A DNA stretch of 64,000 nucleotides from Chryseobacterium daecheongense (lineage in GTDB: Bacteria > Bacteroidota > Bacteroidia > Flavobacteriales > Weeksellaceae): positions 744,001-808,000 of the forward strand of contig CP115858.1 of assembly GCA_027920525.1 (NCBI GenBank), read 5' to 3'. Below the pieces are notes generated by a model, which had not been told where the DNA came from, searched no databases, and was given only the letters and a program-made list of their open reading frames with translations. Below, one piece after another: positions 15,924-24,953 of this stretch; positions within the stretch are counted from its first letter, which is position 1, and each line of letters begins with the position of its first letter. A program made the position numbers and the translations under genes.

Positions 15924-17504
15924 CTATTGTATCAGTTTTTTTATTTCTTCAAGATCATCAATTTCATCGACTGTTTTGTCTTTCCGCCATCTTACGATTC
16001 TCGGAAAACGTAGAGCCACCCCGCTTTTATGCCTGCTGCTGAAACCTATTCCTTCAAAAGCAATTTCAAAAACAAGTTCCGCCTTTACAGTCCGGACAGG
16101 ACCGAATTTTTCAATCGCATTCTTATTAACAAACCTGCTTACTTCCATGATCTCCTTATCCGTTAATCCTGAATAAGCCTTAGCAATTGTTACCAGTGAA
16201 TCTCCATTTTTAACTGCAAAACTGTAGTCGGTATAGTAAGCACTTCGTCGGCCACTTCCTTTTTGAGCATAGATCAGCACTGCGTCAATGGTCATGGGAT
16301 TGATCTTCCATTTCCACCAATCTCCTTTTTTCCGTCCTGAATGATACGGAGAGTTTTTTTGTTTAAGCATTAAACCCTCACTATTAATATCCCTGGAGCT
16401 TTCCCTGATCTGATCCAGTTCCTCCCATTTTTCAAAATCAACGATTGCTGACAGCTTTAATTTTTCGGGATTTTCATTCAGGAATAATTCTTCGAGTATT
16501 GCTCTTCTGGCTGAGATAGGTTTTTCGCGCAGATCATTTCCTTCAAGCTCAATAAGATCATAGGCAAATACTTCGATAGGAACATCAGTAAGCATTTTTT
16601 TGGTGACATTTTTACGGTTTAACCTTTTCTGTAATTCATTAAAGTTTAAAACTTTATCATCCCTTACCGCAAGTATTTCTCCATCTATGACAAAATTCCC
16701 CTGCATGGCCTTTACAGACTCTGCAATTTCAGGAAACTGTTCTGTTACCAACTCTTCACCCCGGGACCAGATGAATACTTCATCATTTCTCCTGATGATC
16801 TGCCCGCGGATTCCATCCCACTTGTATTCGACGAGCCATTCATCCGGATCTCCCAATTCCGAAAGCTCTTTCTCCAAAGGATAGGCAAGACAAAATGGAT
16901 AAGGACGTGAATTATCTGTATTTACTTTTTCGGCGGAGATCAGTTCCTGGAAAGAAACTTCACCGAGATTCCATTTCCCCATCATACTGTGCATTAGTGC
17001 ACTGGCTTCCTGTCCGGAATACTTTGTAAGCGCATTAATCAGTGTTTTATCCGATACGCCGATCCTGAAGCTTCCGCCCAGTAATTTATTGAATATTAAT
17101 CGTTCCGTATAATCCAGCCCATTCCACGATTGTAAGACAAACTCTTTTTTCTCAGCTTCTGTCTTTTCTTTTAAGTTCACAATATCATTCATCCACTGTG
17201 AAAGACTTCGTTCTATTTTTTCGGTAGGTTGCGGAAGAATCAGAGAAAGTGTTTCTCCAAGATCCCCGACAGAAGAGTAGCTTTCCTGAAAAAGCCAGAA
17301 AGGCAGCTTTGTAATCTCCAAAGCCCATTCTTTCATATAATTTGTATTGACATTCCTTTTGGGTCTTTTGCCTGTAAATAAGGCAATAAACCATACTTTA
17401 TCTTCATCAGGAGCACGCTCAAGATAATCAATGATCGCATCAATTTTGGCATTGGTTTTATTGGTGCTTTCCAAAGCGTTGATCAGTTCTGCAAAATGTC
17501 TCAT
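15924..17504 (-). CDS. ATP-dependent DNA ligase
   Basis: 526 aa. Motif I of nucleotidyltransferases is KWDG at residues 228-231 (Lys228 takes the AMP). IDGEILAVRD (motif III), EGLMLKQKNSPYHSGRKKGDWWKWK (motifs IV/V region) and a C-terminal OB-fold with FSSRHKSGVALRFPRIVRWR follow. The N-terminal domain (1-200) is the DNA-binding domain of LigB/LigC-type bacterial ligases. It joins nicks using ATP and is separate from the essential NAD+ ligase LigA. It overlaps the exonuclease gene by 4 nt (ATGA at 17501-17504) and is followed by the helicase 1 nt later. Confidence 0.93.
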   Translation of the reverse strand: MRHFAELINALESTNKTNAKIDAIIDYLERAPDEDKVWFIALFTGKRPKRNVNTNYMKEWALEITKLPFWLFQESYSSVGDLGETLSLILPQPTEKIERSLSQWMNDIVNLKEKTEAEKKEFVLQSWNGLDYTERLIFNKLLGGSFRIGVSDKTLINALTKYSGQEASALMHSMMGKWNLGEVSFQELISAEKVNTDNSRPYPFCLAYPLEKELSELGDPDEWLVEYKWDGIRGQIIRRNDEVFIWSRGEELVTEQFPEIAESVKAMQGNFVIDGEILAVRDDKVLNFNELQKRLNRKNVTKKMLTDVPIEVFAYDLIELEGNDLREKPISARRAILEELFLNENPEKLKLSAIVDFEKWEELDQIRESSRDINSEGLMLKQKNSPYHSGRKKGDWWKWKINPMTIDAVLIYAQKGSGRRSAYYTDYSFAVKNGDSLVTIAKAYSGLTDKEIMEVSRFVNKNAIEKFGPVRTVKAELVFEIAFEGIGFSSRHKSGVALRFPRIVRWRKDKTVDEIDDLEEIKKLIQ

Positions 17505-18523
17505 GATTCGGGGTTTTCAATGATTTCTTTTTCAGCCTCTTCTTCATCGTCGCCAAATTGGGTGGCTACCACATCCGCCTTAATTCCTATTTCATTTAAG
17601 TATTTTGAAAAAACTTCAGTCTGGCCATGGGTTACATGTACTATTTCAGCTTCGGTAGCTTTTACAGCTTGTAACAATCCACCCCAATCCGCATGGTCAC
17701 TCATTGCAAACCCTGCATCAGCACTCCGCCATCTTCTGGCCCCGCGAACCTGCATCCAGCCGGAGCAAATTGCCGTAGCGGCATCCGGTATTTTGCGGAT
17801 AATATTGGTATCCAGTAAAGCAGGCGGAACAATGACAATTTCACCCTGCAGGTGTTTTATGCTTTCTCTGAAATCCGGGATTTCATACTCAGGCAGGACG
17901 ATTCCAGCACTTTCAAACGCTTCGTTAAGCTTTCCGATAGAGTAGTGGACATGTATCTTACCCAGGCCCTCTACAGCTTTCATGATACGCTGAGCTTTTC
18001 CAAGAGAATATCCTACAAAAACTGAAGTCTTGGAATTTTCCTTATTTCTCAACACCCAGTTCTGAAGCTTTTTATTAAGATCTTCAATATCCAGCCAATT
18101 ATAGATAGGAAGTCCGAAGGTACTCTCAGTAACAAATTCATTACACCTTACCAATTCAAAGGGTGTACTTAATCCATCATCCTGAACCTTATAATCTCCG
18201 GAAATCACACTTACATATCCTTTATATTCTAACCGGACCTGGGCAGAACCGATTATATGTCCGGCAGGATGAAGGGAAACTTTTACTCCATTGATCGTGG
18301 TAACTTCTCCATATCCTACACTCTGACATTCGATATCGGGACCAATTCTCTGGTATAAAATAGGTTTTGTAAAATCATGGCAAAAATACTTCTTCATTCC
18401 CCAACGGGCATGATCAGCATGGCCATGCGTTATAACCGCAAGATCTACAGGGCGCCACGGATCTATGTAAAACTGACCCTGGGGGCAGTATATTCCTTTT
18501 TTTGTGAATGTAATTAGTTTCAA
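17501..18523 (-). CDS. ligase-associated DNA damage response exonuclease (MBL fold)
   Basis: 340 aa. The metal motif HGHADH is at residues 33-38, and PAGHIIGSAQV and VISGDYKVQ carry further ligands. The C-terminal beta-CASP-like part ends SDHADWGGL and VHVTHGQ. This is the SNM1/CPSF-like exonuclease found with ligase, Lhr helicase and PdeM. It is the first gene of the set, with 216 bp of upstream sequence that presumably holds the promoter, although I find no clear TAnnTTTG there. Confidence 0.9.
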   Translation of the reverse strand: MKLITFTKKGIYCPQGQFYIDPWRPVDLAVITHGHADHARWGMKKYFCHDFTKPILYQRIGPDIECQSVGYGEVTTINGVKVSLHPAGHIIGSAQVRLEYKGYVSVISGDYKVQDDGLSTPFELVRCNEFVTESTFGLPIYNWLDIEDLNKKLQNWVLRNKENSKTSVFVGYSLGKAQRIMKAVEGLGKIHVHYSIGKLNEAFESAGIVLPEYEIPDFRESIKHLQGEIVIVPPALLDTNIIRKIPDAATAICSGWMQVRGARRWRSADAGFAMSDHADWGGLLQAVKATEAEIVHVTHGQTEVFSKYLNEIGIKADVVATQFGDDEEEAEKEIIENPES

Positions 18524-18739
18524 ATGAGGTATATTTTGTTATCGATAAAAGATATAATGCTTTTATAGCGATTTGGTTTAATTTATCATTCAAAAAGCTG
18601 ACCAATTATCATTAAATCATGAAAAATAATCATTTTTCAGTGTGAACTTCCCAGCAATAAAACATTGGACTTTTCACCAATAAACAAAGACTGTATAAAT
18701 CTGAAATTTGCCTTATGACTAACCCATAAAAAGTACAAA

Positions 18740-19528
18740 ATGAATAAGACAATTTTAATTACTGGAGCAGCAAGCGGATTTGGAAAAATAGCAGCTTTCG
18801 ATTTAGCAAGAAAAGGACACCATGTAATTGCTACAACACAGGTATACCCCCAGATGAGCGACATGATCCGTGAAGCCAAAGAGCAAGGGGTAGAAATGAC
18901 TGTTGATAAACTGGATGTTACCAATTCAAGAGATATCGCTTATATCTTAAAAAAATATGATATTGATATTTTAATAAGCAACGCCGGTATTATGGAAGGC
19001 GGACCTATTGCTGAACAGCCTTTGGATCTTATCCGTTCAATGTTTGAGGTGAATGTATTCGGGGCTTTGGAACTCGCTCAGGGATTCATTAAAAAATTCG
19101 TTCAAAAGAAAAGCGGAAAAATAGTATTTACCTCTTCTATGGGAGGTTTGTGGACGGTTCCGTACGTGGCAGCATACTGTGCATCAAAACATGCTCTGGA
19201 AGCTATAGCTGAGGGCTTAAAGACAGAACTGGCTCCTTTTAACATCAAAATTGCGACATGCAATCCGGGAGTATTCGGAACCGGTTTTAACGACAGGGGA
19301 GTGGATTCCATAAGACATTGGTATGATCCTAAAGAAAACTTCACTCCGGAATCTGCTTTTGCAGGAGCTGAAGAATCGTTAGCCCATCAACTGGATCCTC
19401 AATCTATGGCAGATGTTATTGTAAATGTTACGTTGGATGACCATAGCAACTTCAGAAATTTACATCCAAAGGAAACCGAGGATTTTGTAAAACAATTACA
19501 AACAGAAGCCTGGAGCGCAAAGAGCTAA
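18740..19528 (+). CDS. SDR-family oxidoreductase
   Basis: 262 aa classical short-chain dehydrogenase. Cofactor loop TGAASGFG is at 8-15, NAG at 81-83, Ser at 132-133 and the catalytic YCASK at 146-150. The Gly-rich loop and a following AT(T)Q rather than an acidic residue suit NADP(H). The substrate is unknown. A 73-bp gap with a perfect 11-bp hairpin separates it from the HbpS-like gene. The AraC gene further down may govern both. Confidence 0.88.
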   Translation: MNKTILITGAASGFGKIAAFDLARKGHHVIATTQVYPQMSDMIREAKEQGVEMTVDKLDVTNSRDIAYILKKYDIDILISNAGIMEGGPIAEQPLDLIRSMFEVNVFGALELAQGFIKKFVQKKSGKIVFTSSMGGLWTVPYVAAYCASKHALEAIAEGLKTELAPFNIKIATCNPGVFGTGFNDRGVDSIRHWYDPKENFTPESAFAGAEESLAHQLDPQSMADVIVNVTLDDHSNFRNLHPKETEDFVKQLQTEAWSAKS

Positions 19529-19545
19529 AAACACATTTACTTATA

Positions 19546-19575
19546 GAATGCATGAATATTATTGTTCATGCATTC
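19546..19575. promoter_or_regulatory. perfect 11-bp hairpin between the SDR and hbpS-like genes
   Basis: GAATGCATGAA (19546-19556) pairs without mismatch with TTCATGCATTC (19565-19575), loop of 8 nt. No T-run follows, so it is either an operator or an RNA structure that protects or attenuates the transcript, rather than a standard terminator. Confidence 0.5.
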
Positions 19576-19600
19576 ATTCTCCCATTTAAATTTAAACGAC

Positions 19601-20002
19601 ATGAATATTACTTATCACGAAGCAACAAAAGCGTTAAACGAATCAATTAAAAAAGCAGAAACACTTGGTATTCCCGTAAGCATCGCCGTTGTAGATACCG
19701 GAGGACATCTGGTTTCTTTTGCCCGCTTAGATAGTGTATACGGAGTGATAGATTTTGCTATAAAAAAAGCAAGAACGGCCGTTATGTTCGGAGTAGACAC
19801 GGAGGTAATGGGAACCATCATTGCTGGCACAGACATTCACGGATATGGCATGCTGAATTCAAACGGCGGTCTCCTTACAATTGCAGGCGGCGTAGTCATC
19901 AGGAATGAAAAAGGGAATATAATAGGTGCTATCGCGTCTTCGGGAGGTACTGTGGAGCAGGATAGAGAAATAGCACTTGAAGGAGCCTCTTCTATTTTTT
20001 AA
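19601..20002 (+). CDS. GlcG/HbpS-family (DUF336) protein
   Basis: 133 aa from the ATG at 19601. A TTG at 19562 lies inside the hairpin region and is rejected. A single GlcG/HbpS domain is visible: SIAVVDTGGHLVSFARLDS, then a KKARTAVMFG stretch, and a closing GGVVIRNEKGNIIGAIASSGG. Members bind heme (Streptomyces HbpS) or are encoded near glycolate and alcohol catabolic genes. No signal peptide is seen, so it is probably cytoplasmic. The AraC gene starts 18 nt downstream. Confidence 0.82.
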   Translation: MNITYHEATKALNESIKKAETLGIPVSIAVVDTGGHLVSFARLDSVYGVIDFAIKKARTAVMFGVDTEVMGTIIAGTDIHGYGMLNSNGGLLTIAGGVVIRNEKGNIIGAIASSGGTVEQDREIALEGASSIF

Positions 20003-20020
20003 ATTTTGCATATTTGTATA

Positions 20021-20842
20021 ATGGCTGAACAATCTGAAATATTATTTAATCAACTGGTGTATTCCTGTGCATTTGAAAAACACAGGGGACATGAGGAATT
20101 TATTCCTGATCATTTCCTTGGTTTTCAGCTGTCTGGTGAAACCCACGCTTTCCATGATCAGGGGAAAACCGTTATAAAGGAAAATACAGTGGTTCTGGTG
20201 AGAAAAAACCAGCTGATCAGGACCATAAAGTATCCTGCCAAAAGTGCAAAATACCAATTTATTTCTATAACACTGGATAAAGAAACTTTACGGCAATATG
20301 CCGCTGAAAATAAAGTAGTAACGGACGAAGTATTCCATAATAACAAGAAAATATTCTTTGAATCGGATGCATTCTTTTCGAACTATTTTATTTCGCTAAC
20401 TCCTTACATCGATAAAACAAAAACAATTAGCTCCAATCTTGCTTCCTTAAAAGTGAAAGAAGCTATTGAGCTTATTTTACAGAGTAATCCTGATTTTAAA
20501 AATCTGCTTTTTGATTTTTCCGATCCCCATAAAACGGACCTGAAGGAATTTATGAATAAGAATTTCATCTTTAATCTTTCTATAGATGCCTTTGCAAAGC
20601 TTACAGGGCGTAGTCTTTCAGGCTTCAAGCGTGATTTTCAGAAGACATTCAATATGCCTCCTAAAAAATGGCTTAAGGAAAAAAGGTTGCAGGAAGCGTA
20701 TTATCTTATCAAACATAAAAATAAAAAACCGGCTGACATCTATCTGGATCTTGGATTTGAAAACCTGTCCCATTTCTATTATTCATTTAAAGAAAAATAT
20801 GGTCTTACTACTTCTGAAATTTCACCACAATCAGTATCCTGA
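20021..20842 (+). CDS. AraC-family transcriptional regulator
   Basis: 273 aa from the ATG at 20021. The N-terminal cupin-like sensor occupies residues about 10-150 (AFHDQGKTVIKENTVVLVRKN). The C-terminal double HTH ends with ADIYLDLGFENLSHFYYSFKEKYGLTTSE. It lies 18 nt after the hbpS-like gene and is probably in the same transcript as it. By family habit it would activate the SDR/hbpS unit. Confidence 0.88.
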   Translation: MAEQSEILFNQLVYSCAFEKHRGHEEFIPDHFLGFQLSGETHAFHDQGKTVIKENTVVLVRKNQLIRTIKYPAKSAKYQFISITLDKETLRQYAAENKVVTDEVFHNNKKIFFESDAFFSNYFISLTPYIDKTKTISSNLASLKVKEAIELILQSNPDFKNLLFDFSDPHKTDLKEFMNKNFIFNLSIDAFAKLTGRSLSGFKRDFQKTFNMPPKKWLKEKRLQEAYYLIKHKNKKPADIYLDLGFENLSHFYYSFKEKYGLTTSEISPQSVS

Positions 20843-20852
20843 TGTATTAATT

Positions 20853-21353
20853 ATGATGAATTATATTCAGCAACTTCATTATTGGGCAAAAGGGGATCTG
20901 CTTCAGGCTAAAATCATGTTGGCCTGGGCCTTTATTTTTTGTCTACCGCTCATATGCTATTGTTTTAAAATCAATAAAATCTTTTATAAAGGTCTCATTA
21001 TTCCATTAATTTTACTAGTCCTCATGCTTTTAGGGTATGGCAGCTATTTATTAATCACAAAAGACAAAGAGGTTCAGAAATTAGAACAGCAGTATTTAGA
21101 AAATCAAAAGGAAATTATTAGTAAAGAACAATCCAGAGGAAATGCCAACAGTCAGAGTTATGTCGTTTTTAAAACAATCTGGGGTTCATTGCTTCTGGTT
21201 TCCATTGTAATCTACCTTCTGGCAAGCGGTATGTATATAAAAGGTTTTTCAGCAGGGTGTATTATTCTGTTTTTAACTTTATTGATTACAGATACCTTAT
21301 TTAATGCCAGGCTGAATGTTTATCTTTCTTTTTTACAAGAACTTAACAAGTAA
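20853..21353 (+). CDS. small integral membrane protein, function unknown
   Basis: 166 aa from the first of two adjacent ATGs (20853). The frame is open further upstream but there it only overlaps the AraC gene. Four hydrophobic segments are visible: about residues 20-37, 43-62, 109-126 and 129-148. A charged, Gln/Glu-rich soluble loop (residues about 68-103) lies between the second and third. I do not recognise a family. It starts 10 nt after the AraC stop, so it may be the last gene of that transcript. Confidence 0.65.
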   Translation: MMNYIQQLHYWAKGDLLQAKIMLAWAFIFCLPLICYCFKINKIFYKGLIIPLILLVLMLLGYGSYLLITKDKEVQKLEQQYLENQKEIISKEQSRGNANSQSYVVFKTIWGSLLLVSIVIYLLASGMYIKGFSAGCIILFLTLLITDTLFNARLNVYLSFLQELNK

Positions 21354-21376
21354 AAGGTAAACATAGAAACAATCTT

Positions 21377-22291
21377 TTATGAAAAAAACTTTCTGAATTC
21401 CAATGGTGACTGGGCCGTCTTCTGTTTAAAAAGTTTACTGAAAGATTGCGGATGCTCAAAACCCAATTCATAGGCAATTTCGCTAACGGACAGACTGGTT
21501 GTACTTAGCCGTTCCTTTGCATAGTCGATGAGCCTGCTCTGAATATGGTTCTGCGTGCTTTGCTGAGTGTGAATACGCAACAGACTTCCCAGATAATTAG
21601 GAGAAATATTCATTTCTTCAGCAATAGCTTTCACTGTAGGCAAACCTTTGCTAATGATCCGTTCATGATCAAAGAATTTAGAAATTGTTTGTTCAAAACG
21701 TTCTATGACTTCATGATTGGATTTTTTCCTGGTCAGGAACTGTCTTTCATAAAAACGCTCGGAATATATGAGAAGCAGTTCTATCTGTGCAATGATCAGG
21801 TCCTGGGTAAATTTATCGATATTAGACCGGTATTCTTTTTCTATATTCAGCAGAATTTCTACAATAGCTTTTTCCTCTTTGTCTGAAAGAAATAAAGCTT
21901 CATTCACTGCATATTGGAAAAAATCATAAGATTTGATCTTTTTGGCAAGTGACGTATTCCACAGAAAATCGGGATGGATCAGAAGTATCCAGCCTGTAGG
22001 TTCCACTTTAGCATTCTGATTGATCTCCACCTTTAAAAACTGTAAAGGAGAAACAAATGATAAAACCCCGGAATCAAAATCATACTCCTGCTGTCCGTAG
22101 TTAAATTTAGCATTAACATTCCGCTTTAAACCAATAGAATAAAAATTCTGAATCCATTTCATTTCATCATCCTTCACAGGGTAAGAAACCCTGCTATAAT
22201 CAATCAGACTGATCAGCGGATGTTCAGGCCCTTCAAGATTACAAAAATGATGAAACTCGGAAATCGAATTAAAGCGAAATGTCTTTTCCAT
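21377..22291 (-). CDS. AraC-family transcriptional regulator
   Basis: 304 aa. The C-terminal HTH pair spans about residues 215-300 (TVKAIAEEMNISPNYLGSLLR, then LSVSEIAYELGFEHPQSFSKLFKQKTAQSPLEFRK). The N-terminal sensor domain is of the AraC_binding type with WILLIHPDFLWN. It is the downstream neighbour of an SDR/Atu4866 pair on the same strand. Chryseobacterium-type genomes often hold such AraC/SDR pairs, and control of the SDR unit is inferred from that. Confidence 0.9.
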   Translation of the reverse strand: MEKTFRFNSISEFHHFCNLEGPEHPLISLIDYSRVSYPVKDDEMKWIQNFYSIGLKRNVNAKFNYGQQEYDFDSGVLSFVSPLQFLKVEINQNAKVEPTGWILLIHPDFLWNTSLAKKIKSYDFFQYAVNEALFLSDKEEKAIVEILLNIEKEYRSNIDKFTQDLIIAQIELLLIYSERFYERQFLTRKKSNHEVIERFEQTISKFFDHERIISKGLPTVKAIAEEMNISPNYLGSLLRIHTQQSTQNHIQSRLIDYAKERLSTTSLSVSEIAYELGFEHPQSFSKLFKQKTAQSPLEFRKFFS

Positions 22292-22320
22292 ATCTTATAC
22301 TATGATGCTAAATTAGTGAA

Positions 22321-22575
22321 TCAATTTTCTTTGTACAAAATCATACCTCCATGATATAATATCCCTTCTTTAAACTCTCCGTCAGCTGTAAATCCGGTGT
22401 CATCTTTATAATCAATATGATTATCTGAAACGATATAATTTCCCTGATAAGCACTTTCTCTTGAGCCACGTGCTTCATCATACCGGTTGTCCGGCAGCAA
22501 TTCATGACGGACATATCCATCCTCTGTTACCCACATTCCGATGTATTCTTTTGTTTCTTCGATGGTCTTATTCAT
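22321..22575 (-). CDS. Atu4866-domain protein
   Basis: 84 aa from the ATG at 22575. The longer frame to 22626 would run into the SDR gene. The sequence matches the Atu4866 family over its full length: EYIGMWVTEDGYVRHELLP, NRYDEARGSRESAYQG, HIDYKDDTGFTADG and YHGGMILYK. The family is a small beta-barrel of unknown biochemical role, often encoded next to SDR enzymes and AraC regulators, as here. It lies 5 nt after the SDR stop. Confidence 0.88.
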   Translation of the reverse strand: MNKTIEETKEYIGMWVTEDGYVRHELLPDNRYDEARGSRESAYQGNYIVSDNHIDYKDDTGFTADGEFKEGILYHGGMILYKEN

Positions 22576-22580
22576 TTTTA

Positions 22581-23210
22581 TTATGAAAGTTCTGTGTATG
22601 CGGTAGACAATGTGTAATTTTTCCACTGTTCCGCATCTTGGTTAATCATATTTATTTTATTTTTAAGTATATCATAGGCATCATTTCCCAGCAATAAATG
22701 CACTGGTGGCTGAGCCTCCTTACTTATGGCAATAAGCACTTCAGCAGCCTTCTCCGGATCGTTGGCCTGGTTTCCATTAATTGTATCAAGGTGTAATTGA
22801 GAAGCAATGTTAAATATATTTCCGGAACCCTGATTCCGTAAATAAGGCATAACATTTCTGATCACATTTAAGGAGCCAAATACGTTCACATCAAAATTTT
22901 CTCTGGCTTCTTCGTCCGATAATTCTTCCAGAGTACCTATCTGGCCATATCCTGCATTATTGATAATAACATCCAATTGTCCGAAATGTGCAATGCTTTT
23001 TTCCACAGCCTCTTTTACGCTGGAATCATCTTGTAAATTAACTTCCAATGGTAAAAATGCATCAGAGGCATCACCTATTTCTTTAACCAAAGATTCGGCA
23101 TTCCGGCTTGTCGCTACAACGCGGTATCCTTCACTTAATAATTTTCTTACCAGACTAAGCCCCAAACCTTTTGAAGCGCCTGTAACAAACCATACTTTTT
23201 TTGTTTCCAT
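22581..23210 (-). pseudogene. SDR-family protein with internal deletion, probably inactive
   Basis: 209 aa instead of the usual 275-285. The N-terminal Rossmann half is intact: TGASKGLG at 10-17, NNAG at 84-87 and FNIAS at 133-137. The sequence then jumps directly from Ser137 to QLHLDTINGNQANDPEKAAEVL, which normally lies about 70 residues further on. The missing segment holds the catalytic Tyr-x-x-x-Lys and most of the substrate-binding region. The reading frame is kept on both sides, so this is a clean in-frame deletion rather than a frameshift. It may still fold and bind cofactor. It is followed closely by the Atu4866 gene. Confidence 0.75.
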
Positions 23211-23481
23211 TTTTTTATTTTTTTGATCTTAATTGATGATACAAAGATCATAAGGAAAACAAAATTTAAGATAACCCGATCAACTAAAAATGTAATCAAA
23301 TCGTGAATGGTAATTTTTATTGATTTAGATTCTTCGCTTCGTTCTGAAATCGAAGATAATATGTATCTGATAACGACTGAATATGGTTTTTCAAGGATTG
23401 TCCTTTCCAATAATGTGAGAAATATCTTATTATTTCTAATTGGATTTAACAGAAAAGATCAATATTTAAACAATTGAAAAA

Positions 23482-24909
23482 CTATGTTTTTGCATCGATG
23501 TATTTATTTTTATTCTCATTAATTGTATCCAGAATAATAACAAAAGGTTCTGAGAACGATTGTTGTGGCAAATAAAGATTAACCTGTTTTTTGGCTATTT
23601 CTTTAACAGTGATGGGAACATCAGGTTTTTCTAAGAATGAAGCTTTACTAATTGTTATGCCTTCCGGAGTTTGAATTTTTAGAATTCCTGAAATGGGAAT
23701 ATTAAAAACAACAGCATACAGTTTTCCGGTTGTTTCATTTTGTGTAAAATATCCCCAGTCCTGTCGTGGCCAGCCTTTTGCATGTCCGGCATTGTATATG
23801 GCAGCACTGTTTATTTTCATCCAGTTTCCAATATGTTCAGCTATTTGTTGTTCTTCTATTCGTATCGTTCCGTCTGGTTTTGGTCCGAAATTCAAAAGAA
23901 AATTTCCTCCTAATGAAGTGGTTTGCACCAACATTTCAATAAGCTCAAGGGGCGTTTTAGTATAGCTTATATCCCATTTTTTATGATATCCCCATTGATT
24001 TTCGGGAATGGTCATACAAGCCTCCCAATCGCGGTGAATAACCTGAGTATCTGTAGGAGAGGGTAGTCTTCGTTCGTATCCTGATTCATAATCTCCCATC
24101 ATCTTTCCATTGGAATCAAAATGACGTGCTCCATAGTCATCAGCCCTTAATCGACTGTTCACTACAACCCCCGGACGAATGGATTTGAGCATTTGTTCTA
24201 CCTGTAATGTCCACCATCCATTTTTCTTTATGGATTGATCCCAGGTTCCATCAAACCAAAATCCTTTTACACTCGGATAATTCTCTGCAAGTTCTTTGAG
24301 CTGGTTTTGTGCAAAAGTAAGATACCTCGAAAATGCGATACTATCTTCTTTGGTTTTAATATCGTATCTCCAGTCAGGATGGTGCCAGTCTAAGACGGAA
24401 TAATAGAAATTAACGTCAATCCCTTCTGAATTGTAGGCATCCACTAATGCTTTGATAATATCTTTTTTATACGGAGTGTTTCCAATATTAAACTTGGTAT
24501 ATTGGGTTGGCCATAAACAAAAGCCTTCATGATGTTTTGTGGTAATAGTCATATATTTAACACCCATTTTCTTTGCCATCTTTGCCCAGGTTTTCGGGTC
24601 AAATTTTACGGGATTAAATTGATATTGTAGTGAATCCCAGGTTGAATTAGGAATATGGGCACTTGATTTCAGGAACTCTGCAGCATAGGTATATGTTTTA
24701 CCTTTCCATTCTCCTCCGGGAATAGCATACAGACCCCAATGAATAAATTGCCCAAAACGATTGCTCCGCCATTTTTGCATAGCTGCATCTGTCCGTTTGC
24801 CTTCATATTGTGCTCCGTACTTAAGCAACTTCTTTTCATGATTTTGTCCTATTAATGAAAGAGATCCTATTAAAAAAAAGATCAATAGATATTGTTTAGG
24901 TAATTGCAT
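23482..24909 (-). CDS. alpha-L-fucosidase, GH29
   Basis: 475 aa with an N-terminal signal peptide (about residues 1-21, SLIGQ). GH29 features: GQFIHWGLYA at about 53-62, TKHHEGFCLW at 124-133 and the nucleophile Asp220 in GFWFDGTWD. It removes terminal alpha-L-fucose from glycans, most likely in the periplasm. A beta-sandwich C-terminal domain completes it. It is the last gene of the seven-gene leftward polysaccharide operon, 44 nt after the GH2 gene. A fucosidase fits a mucin or glycoprotein side of the substrate. Confidence 0.9.
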   Translation of the reverse strand: MQLPKQYLLIFFLIGSLSLIGQNHEKKLLKYGAQYEGKRTDAAMQKWRSNRFGQFIHWGLYAIPGGEWKGKTYTYAAEFLKSSAHIPNSTWDSLQYQFNPVKFDPKTWAKMAKKMGVKYMTITTKHHEGFCLWPTQYTKFNIGNTPYKKDIIKALVDAYNSEGIDVNFYYSVLDWHHPDWRYDIKTKEDSIAFSRYLTFAQNQLKELAENYPSVKGFWFDGTWDQSIKKNGWWTLQVEQMLKSIRPGVVVNSRLRADDYGARHFDSNGKMMGDYESGYERRLPSPTDTQVIHRDWEACMTIPENQWGYHKKWDISYTKTPLELIEMLVQTTSLGGNFLLNFGPKPDGTIRIEEQQIAEHIGNWMKINSAAIYNAGHAKGWPRQDWGYFTQNETTGKLYAVVFNIPISGILKIQTPEGITISKASFLEKPDVPITVKEIAKKQVNLYLPQQSFSEPFVIILDTINENKNKYIDAKT

Positions 24910-24953
24910 CTCATTAGTTTTTTAAGATTATACGAATGAATAAGAGTCCATTG

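Noticed and set aside
20586..20852. Upstream extension of the membrane protein at 20853
   Set aside because: It lies entirely over the AraC HTH coding region in another frame and has no membrane or family character.
22770..22830. Frameshift or sequencing error as cause of the short SDR
   Set aside because: Both halves are in the same frame with full family similarity, so a single-base error cannot explain it. A larger assembly deletion remains possible.
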